Shown: positions 50,788 to 58,494 of the stretch, piece by piece
Layout of the letters: each line of letters starts with the position of its first letter
Position numbering within the stretch: position 1 is the stretch's first letter
Origin: Lacisediminihabitans sp040549465
GTDB lineage: Bacteria; Actinomycetota; Actinomycetes; Actinomycetales; Microbacteriaceae
Assembly (NCBI RefSeq): GCF_040549465.1
Contig: NZ_JBEPTL010000015.1
Location: forward strand, 25,880 to 89,879
Direction: 5' to 3'
Length of the DNA stretch: 64,000 bases
Notes under the pieces: generated by a model
What the model was told of the DNA's origin: nothing
Databases searched by the model: none
The model's input: only the letters and a program-made list of their open reading frames with translations
Translations under genes and position numbers: made by a program

Positions 50788-52010
50788 GCCGCGGCAGCCA
50801 GTAGCACGCAGGTGCAGAGCGCGTCGATGGCGGCCTCGAGCTCAGTCTGGGATGGGAATGTCGGGGCGATACGGATGTTCGCGTCATCCGGGTCGTCGCG
50901 ATAGGGATAGGTCGAACCTGCGGGAGTGACCGCCACACCGATCTCGCCGGCGAGCGCGATCGCCCTGGACGCTGTTCCCTTCGGAACGTCGAGGCTCACG
51001 AAGTAACCACCGGTGGGCCTCGACCAGGTGGCCACGCCGGAGAGCCGCCGCTCGAGGATCTCGAGCACGGCGGCGAAACGGGGTTCGATGATGGCGCGGT
51101 GGGCGCTCATGTGACGGCGCACTCCATCCGTGCTCCGCAGCAGCCGCAGGTGGCGGAGTTGGTTGAGCTTGTCGGGGCCGATGGTCTGCACAGAGCTTCG
51201 CTGACGGAACCACGCGACGTTGTTCGGAGAGGCGCCGAAGAAGGCGACGCCGGAGCCCGGGTAGGTGATCTTGGAGGTCGAGGCAAAGACGAGTGGGCGA
51301 TCCGGATGCCCGGCTCGCGCCGCCGCGGAGAGCACGTCGATCACCGGCGGCTCGTCATCGGTGAGGTGGTGCACGGCGTAGGCGTTGTCCCAGAACAGTC
51401 GGAAGTCGACAGCGGCCGCCTCCATTCCGACGAGCGCCTCAGTCTCCTCCACCGTGTAGACGATGCCGGTGGGGTTGGAGTACATCGGCACACACCACAT
51501 ACCGCGGATGCCAGAGTCCTCGGCTACGAGGCGCCTGATCGTCTCGAGATCGAGTCGGCCATCGACGAAGGGGACGGGGATCATCCGGATGCCGAACGCC
51601 TCGCAGATCGCGAAATGCCTGTCGTAGCCGGGCACAGGGCAGAGGACAGCGAGGTTCTCGACATCCCGCCACGGACCGCTGCCGCCGGGGACCCCGTGCA
51701 GTAGCGCATGCACGACGACGTCGTGCATGGTCGACAGGCTGGCGTTGCCGAGAGCAAGCAGCTGCGCCGTCGGGATCTCGAGAAGTTCGCCGAAGATGGC
51801 GCGCAGCTCAGGTAACCCATCCGGTCCGCCGTAGTTGCGCAAATCGGTGCCAGAGGCATCGCGATAATCGCCTACACCCGGGAGTTCGAGCAGGGCGTTC
51901 GAGAGATCGAGCTGCTCCGGTGACGGCTTGCCGCGGGTCAGGTCGAGCGACAGTTTCTGCGCTCGGAGTTCGTCATACCGCTGCTCGAGTTCTGCCCTGG
52001 TTGCGTCCAC
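50784..52010 (-). CDS. Aspartate aminotransferase, class Ic (corynebacterial type)
   Basis: 408 residues from GTG 52010. PLP fold type I: LDLTRGKPSPEQLDLSNALL near residue 22, YGGPDGLPELRAIFGELL, GNASLSTMHDVV, the N-P-T-G motif in MYSNPTGIVYT, WDNAYAVHHL and the PLP lysine in FASTSKITYPGSG near residue 254. This set distinguishes the class Ic aspartate transaminases of actinobacteria from ordinary AspC. It makes oxaloacetate/aspartate from glutamate. Convergent with the coiled-coil gene by 4 nt. Confidence 0.88.
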   Translation of the reverse strand: MDATRAELEQRYDELRAQKLSLDLTRGKPSPEQLDLSNALLELPGVGDYRDASGTDLRNYGGPDGLPELRAIFGELLEIPTAQLLALGNASLSTMHDVVVHALLHGVPGGSGPWRDVENLAVLCPVPGYDRHFAICEAFGIRMIPVPFVDGRLDLETIRRLVAEDSGIRGMWCVPMYSNPTGIVYTVEETEALVGMEAAAVDFRLFWDNAYAVHHLTDDEPPVIDVLSAAARAGHPDRPLVFASTSKITYPGSGVAFFGASPNNVAWFRQRSSVQTIGPDKLNQLRHLRLLRSTDGVRRHMSAHRAIIEPRFAAVLEILERRLSGVATWSRPTGGYFVSLDVPKGTASRAIALAGEIGVAVTPAGSTYPYRDDPDDANIRIAPTFPSQTELEAAIDALCTCVLLAAAA

Positions 52011-52038
52011 CAGACAAAACTAGCGCGCCTACCCCGCC

Positions 52039-52950
52039 TCAGATCGCGTGGATGCTCCAGCCGGCGGAAGCCGACTCCCCCGGCTGGATGACCAGCAGGT
52101 CGGTACCGGAGTTGAAGGCGTCCGGAGGGCAGGTCATCGGTTCCACTGCGAGTCCGATGCGGCTCGGCTCGGGAGCGGGGCGGTCGGCCGTGTGCACCTG
52201 CACCCACGGGCAGTCGGTGCCCCACGACATCCCGACGCCGGTGCCTGCCATGCTCAGTACGCGCACGGACGCGAGGCCGTTCTCGTTCCGGGTGATGTCG
52301 GTGAAGGCATGGTCGATGAAGGTGTCGGCGATGGTGCGGGAGGAGCGGAAATCGAACTCGCCGCCCTCGACGGTGTCGAGGTCGAGGGGGATCAGCCGGT
52401 CCGCGGTCACGGTGAGGACGCTGCTCGCCGGGAGTTCGAGTGCCCAGTCGTCGACGTGACCGTCGCCCGCGACGAGGTAGGGATGGGGTCCAGTGCCGAA
52501 AGGGGCCGCCAGCGCTCCGGTGTTGAGCGCCGACACCGACCAGTGGAGTCCACCGTCGTCGAGACGGAATTCGATGCGCAGCTCGAGACGGAACGGATAC
52601 CCGACCTGAGCCTCCACGGTGGCACCGAGCACCAGGCGGTCAGCGCTCTCCTCCAGCGCCGAGAAGTCGAGCCACCCGGCGAGCCCGTGCAGTGCGTGAT
52701 GGCGCGATGGTTCGGTAAGGCTCAGCTGGTAGTCCGTACCGTCGAAGGAATAGGTCCCATCCACGACCCGGTTCGGCCACGGCGCGAGGGTGGCTCCTCG
52801 GAAAGCTGGACGCACCTCAGCCGCGTTGAAAGGGACGACGAGGCGGCGCCCGTCGAAGGTCAACTCCCTGAGCGAAGCACCGACACTCGCGACCGTCGCA
52901 CGATAGCTGCCGGATTCCAGACGGTACTGTCGGCCACTCAGATCGGTCAT
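52039..52950 (-). CDS. Aldose 1-epimerase family protein
   Basis: 303 residues. GALM fold: RLVVPFNAAEVRPAFRGATLAPWPNRVVDGTYSF (in parts) carries the sugar-binding Arg/Asn, RHHALHGLAGWLDF the catalytic His pair, and TGPHPYLVAGDGHVDDW and GLAVEPMTCPPDAFNSG the remaining active-site Glu region. Catalyses anomer interconversion of aldoses. The stop lies 29 nt upstream of the class Ic aminotransferase gene's start on the same strand, so cotranscription is possible. Confidence 0.9.
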   Translation of the reverse strand: MTDLSGRQYRLESGSYRATVASVGASLRELTFDGRRLVVPFNAAEVRPAFRGATLAPWPNRVVDGTYSFDGTDYQLSLTEPSRHHALHGLAGWLDFSALEESADRLVLGATVEAQVGYPFRLELRIEFRLDDGGLHWSVSALNTGALAAPFGTGPHPYLVAGDGHVDDWALELPASSVLTVTADRLIPLDLDTVEGGEFDFRSSRTIADTFIDHAFTDITRNENGLASVRVLSMAGTGVGMSWGTDCPWVQVHTADRPAPEPSRIGLAVEPMTCPPDAFNSGTDLLVIQPGESASAGWSIHAI

Positions 52951-53001
52951 CGCGATGCTCTCCTCGGTTCGAATGCGGCTCTGACGTTACCGCACCGCCC
53001 G

Positions 53002-53427
53002 CTACCGGGAGATGAGGTTCAGTCCGGAGCTGCGGGCGACGTTGTATTTGCCTCCCTCCCAGAGGTCGAAGCTGACGAATTGCGCGCCACGGCCCGCCGC
53101 CTCCTCCACCTGCTCGGGTGTGAGTACCGTACCCGCGCCGACGAGAATATCTCCACGCACAGCAAAGGCACTGACCGCCGCGAGTCCCTCTGGCGTACGC
53201 AGCGTAATCTCGACCGAAGTGATTCCGCCACGCAGCAGTGCGGCTGCCAGTTCGTCGGAACGGGCCGCGTCGTCGATGGTCACGATCGGCACTATGCGCG
53301 CCGCGCGGATCTCCTCGACAGTACTACGCACCTTCTTATTTGCTCGATCCGCAGCCACGTTTTCATTTTTTGCTTTCGGTGAAGGCCTTCGCGGTTGTCC
53401 CTCCGTAAAAGCGGAGAAGATAGTCAC
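53002..53427 (-). pseudogene. KDPG/KHG aldolase gene truncated at the 3' side
   Basis: The readable part VRSTVEEIRAARIVPIVTIDD, ELAAALLRGGITSVEITLRT, LAAVSAFA and ILVGAGTVLTPEQVEEAAGRGAQFV is the N-terminal half of 2-dehydro-3-deoxy-phosphogluconate aldolase. After residue 115 the sequence leaves the family (SFDLWEGGKYNVAR) and stops at about 141 residues, against about 210 for the enzyme, so the second half with the Schiff-base lysine is missing. The first 30 residues of the frame are also not part of the family. A dead gene remnant. Confidence 0.75.
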
Positions 53428-53457
53428 TCGGGAGAAACAGCGAGATTGGCGGAAGCC

Positions 53458-54348
53458 GTGAACGAGGTACGGGCCGTGGTGGGGACTTCAGCGTGGAACA
53501 AACCACACTGGCGAGGGCACTTCTACCCGCCCGGTCACGTGCAGCGCCGAGAACTCGAATATGCATCCGACCATCTAGCGTCACTGGAAATAAACGCGAC
53601 GTTCCACGGCCTACAAGAACCGAAGACCTTCCGGGACTGGCGGAGACGAACGCCCCACGGGTTCGTCTTCTCAGTCAAAGGCAGCCAGATGGTCACGCAC
53701 GATCAACTCCTCAGGAATCCAGCCATGAACGTGGCCAACTTCCTCGCCTCTGGCCCACTCGCCCTCGAGGAAAAATTGGGACCGTTTCTCTGGCAGATCT
53801 CCGAATACCTTGCTTTCCAGCCGACCGTGGTCGAGGAGTTTCTCGCAGTGCTCCCCCACTCGATCGACGAGGCGCGGCAGCTCATCGAGCAGTACGCCAC
53901 GACGAGTGTCAACGATCGCTGGATGGACGCACCGAACCGACCGATCCGGCACGCCTTCGAGGTGCGCCACCCCAGCTTCTCCAATCCGCGCTTCCTCGAA
54001 CTGCTGCGACGCTACGACGTGGCCATAGTCGTCACGAATACCCCACGCTGGCCCGAGTTCCGCGATATCACCTCTGACTTCGCATACGTGCGGCTGCACG
54101 GCGACGTGACCACGCGCCCCAACGGGTACAGCGATGCAGACCTGGACGAATGGGCAACCCTCATCAATGGATGGCTGAGCGGCGAGGGCTGCGCTGACGG
54201 TCGCGGGCGGGATGTCTTCGTCTATTTCGACAATCCCGACAACAGGGGAACGCGCTCGCCATTCGATGCCATCCGACTTCAGGAGCGGCTCGATGGACCT
54301 CGGCGTCCGCGCACCGAAACACCAGTCCAGCCAGCACTCTGGGGCTAG
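53458..54348 (+). CDS. DUF72 (YecE-like) protein
   Basis: About 296 residues from GTG 53458 (the frame extends to 53395). VRAVVGTSAWNKPHWRGHFYPPG and the rest of the TIM-barrel motifs (LEINATFHGL, DAPNRPIRHAFEVRHPSF, FAYVRLHGDV and VFVYFDNPDN) define the DUF72 family, which is widespread but of unknown activity, often found near DNA-repair genes. It diverges from the truncated aldolase gene and precedes a dead hydrolase. Confidence 0.88.
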   Translation: MNEVRAVVGTSAWNKPHWRGHFYPPGHVQRRELEYASDHLASLEINATFHGLQEPKTFRDWRRRTPHGFVFSVKGSQMVTHDQLLRNPAMNVANFLASGPLALEEKLGPFLWQISEYLAFQPTVVEEFLAVLPHSIDEARQLIEQYATTSVNDRWMDAPNRPIRHAFEVRHPSFSNPRFLELLRRYDVAIVVTNTPRWPEFRDITSDFAYVRLHGDVTTRPNGYSDADLDEWATLINGWLSGEGCADGRGRDVFVYFDNPDNRGTRSPFDAIRLQERLDGPRRPRTETPVQPALWG

Positions 54349-54371
54349 TCACGCGCCGATAGGGTCTAGCC

Positions 54372-55178
54372 ATGACGAAAACTCCGAAGCCATGGTTCCG
54401 TCGTCCGGGGAGAGTCATACCTACCGGCCTGCTCGCGCTCGGAGTGATAGCTGCGATCGTCTGGGTGGTGAGCCCATGGCCTGCGGCCCTCCTCATCAGA
54501 GGGTTGTTCGAAAAAGGGGCACAGGACACGATTAATGAGATGTTGCCCTAGGTTCCGAAGAGCGGTGTTGGCGGAAAACTCGACGTGGCCTATGGCTCCA
54601 ACCAGAACGAGAAATTCGACGTCTTCACGCCGGAGACCGCATCTGCTCGGCTCCCGACTGTGGTGTGGATCCACGGTGGAGCCTGGGTCTCCGGGCACAG
54701 GGAGGATGTTGATCCGTACCTGAAGATCATCGCGTCGCACGGTTACGCCACCGTGAGCCTCGACTACTCGATCGCCCTGGAGGCCACCTATCCGACGGCA
54801 ATCACCCAGCTGAACGATGCGCTCGCGTTTCTCGTCGCGCACGCCGACGAGTACGGGATCGACCCCGACCGGATCATCATCGCCGGCGATTCCGCGGGAG
54901 CGCAGTTCACCAGCCAGCTCGCAACTCTCACCACTAATCCCGCCTACGCCAAGCGCCTCGGGCTCATACCGGCGCTGTCGAAGGACCAGCTGCGGGCGGT
55001 GATCCTGAACTGCGGAATCTACGACGTGAGCGGCATCCCGAACGCACCAGGAATCGGCGGATGGGGCTTCCGCATCGCGCTCTGGGCATACCTCGGTGAC
55101 AAGAACTGGTCGACGACGCCCGGCGGCGAAGACATGTCGACCCTCGATTTCGTCACCAGGCACTTTCCGCAGACATAG
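54372..55178 (+). pseudogene. Alpha/beta-hydrolase (esterase) gene with in-frame stop and missing 3' end
   Basis: From ATG 54372 the frame starts with a membrane anchor (RVIPTGLLALGVIAAIVWVV), hits TAG at 54549-54551, and continues in the same frame as LDVAYGSNQNEKFDVF, VVWIHGGAWVSG (oxyanion HGG) and IIIAGDSAGAQF (nucleophile Ser). It stops at HFPQT, before the region that should hold the catalytic Asp and His. With a premature TAG and a truncated end it is inactive, although a shorter 197-residue product from ATG 54585 could be made. Confidence 0.8.
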
Positions 55179-55295
55179 CGTCAGTTCAGCTCGAGAGGGT
55201 GCCGACGAGATCGGTCGTGCCTGGCACACGCCGTCACGAGCCGGCACACTGAGGTCGACGGATACAGGATTCGATTTTGTCACCGGTGCGCTAGC

Positions 55296-55343
55296 ATGAT
55301 TCCCATGACCGCAGCACGCGCCTCCTGGTGGCTCCGCCGATAG
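55296..55343 (+). CDS. Tryptophan leader peptide
   Basis: A 15-codon ORF (12 codons from ATG 55305) reading ...RASWWLRR. Two consecutive Trp codons (55326-55331) near the end, a downstream set of alternative hairpins, a T-rich terminator and the anthranilate synthase gene make it the leader of a trp attenuator. GGCGG after its stop can pair with CCGCC near 55372 as antiterminator. Confidence 0.85.
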   Translation: MIPMTAARASWWLRR

Positions 55344-55370
55344 GCGGCTGCTGTCTGACGAACAGATTCG

Positions 55371-55402
55371 ACCGCCTCCCGTTACCGGGGCGGTCTTTTT
55401 TT
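55371..55402 (+). terminator. Attenuator terminator of the anthranilate synthase gene
   Basis: ACCGCCTCCC pairs with GGGGCGGT around GTTACC and is followed by CTTTTTTT. It competes with an upstream hairpin formed by the leader region (TCCGCC-GATA-GGCGG) and with the 2:3 pairing mentioned for the leader, so it forms only when Trp-tRNA is plentiful. Confidence 0.85.
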
Positions 55403-55441
55403 CGGCCTCGGTACGGATGGCACTGAGAGATGGAGCCACCC

Positions 55442-57307
55442 ATGACCCTGCTCGATGAGATCCTCGGCGCGACACCACCCGAGGCTTATGCGCTGCTGGC
55501 GCGCGCCGGTCGCGACGACCTCGAAGTCCTCGCGGGCCCCATCGTCGACGTTGCACTGCTCGCCGACATCCCGCTGACGGATGCCGCGGGCATCCGCCGC
55601 GAGGTGCTCAGCATCGTGCCCTTCCGCCAGGTCGCCGAACGCGGCTACCGCGCACATGACGACGGCGCTCCGCTGCGCTGCATGATCGTCGAACAGCGCG
55701 AGTCCGTGCCGCGCAACGAGGCGATCCGGATACTTCCCACCGGGGAGATCGACGTGACCGCCGTCGGTTTCGACATTCCCGACGAAGAATATGCGGACAT
55801 CGTGCAACACGTCATCGACGACGAGATCGGGCGAGGCGAGGGAGCCGACTTCGTGATCCGCCGCGACTTCATCGCCACCACCGGAACCCCGGCACGCAGT
55901 CTCGCCCCCAATCTGCTGCGCCGGCTGCTCGAGCGTGAGTCGGGAGCGCACTGGACCTTCGCGATCGTCACCCCCGACATCGCCCTGGTCGGCGCCTCAC
56001 CCGAACGTCACGTGTCGGTCGAGCGGGGTGTGGTGACAATGAACCCGATCAGCGGTACCTACCGACATCCGTCGACCGGCCCCGACCGCGAGGGCTTCCT
56101 GGAGTTCCTCGGCGACACCAAGGAGGTGGAGGAGCTCTTCATGGTGGTGGACGAGGAACTCAAGATGATGAGCGCCGTCTGCGCCTCCGGCGGTTTCATC
56201 CATGGGCCGTACCTCAAGCAGATGTCGCGGCTGACCCACACCGAATACCTGCTGCGCGGGCACAGTGATTTCGACGTGCGAGACGTGCTGCGCGAGACGA
56301 TGTTCGCACCGACGGTCACCGGGTCTCCTATGGAGAACGCCTGCGCGGTGATCGAACGGCACGAGACCGCGGGACGCGGCTATTACGCGGGCGTTGCAGC
56401 CCTCATCTCGCCCGAGGACGGCGGCGGATTCTCGCTCGACGCGCCCATTCTCATCCGTACCGCGCAGCTCGCGGGCGATGGGACTGTCAGGGTCGCGGCT
56501 GGTGCGACCCTGGTGCGTCACTCGGTACCGGCCAGCGAGGTGAAGGAGACCCACAGTAAAGCGAGCGGGGTGCTCGCGGCGCTCGGACTGCTGCCCGCCG
56601 TGGATGTCGCGCGTCACGCTCCTCTCGCCGACGACCCGGTAATTCAGGATGCACTGCAGCGTCGCAACGCACAGCTCTCCCCGTTCTGGATGAACGACCA
56701 GCAGCCGGAACCGGAGGCCGGCTTCGCAGGGCGCCGTGCCACCATCGTCGATTTCGAGGACCGCTTTACCACCATGCTCGGCCACCAGCTGCGCCATCTC
56801 GGTATGGAGGTGCGCATTGTGCACTGGAGCACTCTAGAGGATGCGGATATCGAGAACGCCGACTTGCTGGTCTGCGGCCCCGGACCCGGCGATCCGCTGG
56901 ACCTCGGCTCCGCCCGCGTCCGCAAGATCGGCGAGGTGATCGACGCGCGTCGAGCCGTCGGCCTGCCGCTGCTCGCCGTCTGCCTCAGCCACCAGGTGCT
57001 CGCAACGAAGCTCGGTCTCGGCATCGACCGGCTGGATCGACCGCGCCAGGGGCTACCGCTCGAGATCGACCTCTTCGGCACCCCGGCGGTCGTCGGTTTC
57101 TACAACACCTTCACCGCACGCCTCGCTCCTGGCGGCTCCCTGCCCGACCGGGTCGAAGGCAGCGTCGACCCCGCCAGCCGCGACGTCTTCGCGCTGCGCG
57201 GCCCCGGATTCGCCTCCGTGCAGGGGCACCTCGAGTCGATCCTTTCCCGCGATGGGATCGCCGCGCTGCAGGTGCTGGCGGCGAGCGCTATGGCAGTGGC
57301 GGCGTAG
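55442..57307 (+). CDS. Fused anthranilate synthase (TrpE plus TrpG, PhzE-like)
   Basis: 621 residues from ATG 55442. The first 430 are chorismate-utilising TrpE: IALVGASPERHVSVE, MNPISGTYRHPS, FMVVDEELKMMSAVC and TGSPMENACAVIE (the conserved chorismate and Mg sites). The last 190 are a class I glutamine amidotransferase: LVCGPGPGDPLDLG, LLAVCLSHQVLATKLGL with nucleophile Cys, and a late SVQGHLESILSRDG with the His/Glu pair. CLSHQ rather than CLGHQ is the PhzE/ADIC-synthase-like variant. The Trp leader upstream supports tryptophan regulation, so anthranilate rather than phenazine synthesis is likely. No other trp genes are adjacent. Confidence 0.92.
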   Translation: MTLLDEILGATPPEAYALLARAGRDDLEVLAGPIVDVALLADIPLTDAAGIRREVLSIVPFRQVAERGYRAHDDGAPLRCMIVEQRESVPRNEAIRILPTGEIDVTAVGFDIPDEEYADIVQHVIDDEIGRGEGADFVIRRDFIATTGTPARSLAPNLLRRLLERESGAHWTFAIVTPDIALVGASPERHVSVERGVVTMNPISGTYRHPSTGPDREGFLEFLGDTKEVEELFMVVDEELKMMSAVCASGGFIHGPYLKQMSRLTHTEYLLRGHSDFDVRDVLRETMFAPTVTGSPMENACAVIERHETAGRGYYAGVAALISPEDGGGFSLDAPILIRTAQLAGDGTVRVAAGATLVRHSVPASEVKETHSKASGVLAALGLLPAVDVARHAPLADDPVIQDALQRRNAQLSPFWMNDQQPEPEAGFAGRRATIVDFEDRFTTMLGHQLRHLGMEVRIVHWSTLEDADIENADLLVCGPGPGDPLDLGSARVRKIGEVIDARRAVGLPLLAVCLSHQVLATKLGLGIDRLDRPRQGLPLEIDLFGTPAVVGFYNTFTARLAPGGSLPDRVEGSVDPASRDVFALRGPGFASVQGHLESILSRDGIAALQVLAASAMAVAA

Positions 57308-57334
57308 CGTTTGCGCCGGTGCGTGAGTGCGTGT

Positions 57335-57393
57335 GTGCGTGGGTTCGTTCGGTGCGTGTGTGCGTGGGTTCGTTCGGTGCGTGGGTTCGTTCG
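57335..57393. repeat. Three 17-bp direct repeats (GTGCGTGGGTTCGTTCG)
   Basis: Identical copies at 57335-57351, 57360-57376 and 57377-57393, with an 8-nt spacer between the first two and direct abutment of the last two. The array runs straight into inverted-repeat element copy 2. Confidence 0.85.
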
Positions 57394-57480
57394 GTGCCAA
57401 ATGAAGGCACCGCCGCCTGACATCCCTGGATTCTCGGAGCCACAACCGCCAGAACGTTCAAGATCTCCTTCATTTGGCAC
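57394..57480. repeat. 87-bp inverted-repeat element, copy 2
   Basis: Arms GTGCCAAATGAAGG (57394-57407) and its exact complement (57467-57480), identical to copy 1 at 8152-8239 and with nearly the same spacing. The interior sequence is largely different. Both copies are intergenic. Confidence 0.8.
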
Positions 57481-57586
57481 AGTATCGGTGCGCGGCCGCA
57501 GCCGCGAAACTAGCTTCTTGGCCACGATCGGCGGAAGCAGAGTGCAGGACGCACGGGCGATGGTCGAAGCGTCGGATCTCGAGGGG

Positions 57587-57616
57587 TGCCGACAGCCGCT
57601 CGAGCGGCTGTTGGCA
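57587..57616. repeat. 30-bp palindrome upstream of the NUDIX gene
   Basis: TGCCGACAGCCGCTC followed by its near-perfect complement GAGCGGCTGTTGGCA (one G-T pair, no loop). As RNA it would form a long stable stem; as DNA it could bind a dimeric protein. It is the third unusual element in this 280-bp gap. Confidence 0.75.
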
Positions 57617-57682
57617 TCCGTCGGGCCATGGTCGCGAGCTCGGTATGGTCGCTCCCGTCGCGGAATCGGCGATGATGTCGGT

Positions 57683-58258
57683 ATGACTGCGACGAGCGAG
57701 GACCAGCCCGAAACCCACTGGCACAAGCGCGGCTCTCGCACTGTCTACCGCGGGCGATCGATCATCTCCGAGCACGATGTGGTGCTACCCACTGGGCAAC
57801 ATGCCACCTACGAAGTCGACGAGAGTGTGCCGTTCGCGGCCGCCGTTCTCATCGTCGACGAGAACGACATGCTGTGCCTGGCAAGGCAATACCGCTACCC
57901 GCTCGAGCGCTGGATCTAAGACCTGCCGGGCGGAGCCGGCGAAGATGGCGAGCAGCCGATGGATGCCGCGGCGCGCGAATGCCGCGAAGAGGCCGGCCTC
58001 GAGCCGGCGCGACTCGAACCGTTGTACAGCTACGCGGCCAACCCCGGTCGGTCGGCGTGGGCCGTGCACCTGTTCTTCTGTCGGGTCACCGCCGCGGCAT
58101 CCGCTGACCTCTCGGATCCGACCGAGCAGGTGCGTACAGTGCGGATGACCGTCGACGAATTGGACGACCTCATCCGTCGCAATGAAATAGTCGACCCGTC
58201 GCTACTCATCGCCCGCTCTCTCGCCGGGATGCGTGGGCTGCTGCCGCCGCTGGCCTGA
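57683..58258 (+). pseudogene. NUDIX hydrolase (ADP-ribose pyrophosphatase-like) gene with in-frame TAA
   Basis: From ATG 57683 the frame gives MTATSEDQPETHWHKRG, VYRGRSIISEHDVVLPTG and QYRYPLERWI, then TAA at 57917-57919 in place of the usual aromatic codon, then DLPGGAGEDG and the NUDIX core (REECREEAGLE-type: AAARECREEAGL) in the same frame. Everything except this one codon matches ADP-ribose/GDP-mannose pyrophosphatases. A single substitution (TAC or TAT to TAA) would account for it. Confidence 0.85.
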
Positions 58259-58334
58259 ATCGTCCCGGGAGCGTCGGAGACCGCAACGAGGGCGATCCCG
58301 TGACGGAGTAGTCGCCCGCGCGGCGCCCGATGTC

Positions 58335-58412
58335 GTTTCTCCGGAGGATTGGGGCATACATGCCCGCGATGAGCGGATACCCCGGGGCAGAAGCAGATTC
58401 CTCCGGAGAAAC
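58335..58412. repeat. 78-bp inverted-repeat element (14-bp arms)
   Basis: GTTTCTCCGGAGGA (58335-58348) and its exact complement TCCTCCGGAGAAAC (58399-58412) enclose 50 bp. The arms are different from those of the GTGCCAAATGAAGG elements but the size and layout are similar. It lies between the dead NUDIX gene and the ClpC-like gene terminator. Confidence 0.75.
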
Positions 58413-58445
58413 AGGTTACGAACCGGCGGCTACCCGTAGACACGA

Positions 58446-58477
58446 GAAGGGCGAGCGACCGAAGTCGCCCGCCCTTC
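58446..58477 (-). terminator. Terminator of the ClpC-like gene
   Basis: A 14-bp stem with one mismatch (GAAGGGCGAGCGAC against GTCGCCCGCCCTTC) closed by a CGAA tetraloop, 17 nt after the stop codon at 58495 on the minus strand. Confidence 0.75.
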
Positions 58478-58494
58478 TGCGCTGCTGCTGCCGG

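Noticed and set aside
57391..57480. Inverted-repeat element taken as an insertion sequence
   Set aside because: It has no transposase and is only 87 bp. It can at most be non-autonomous.
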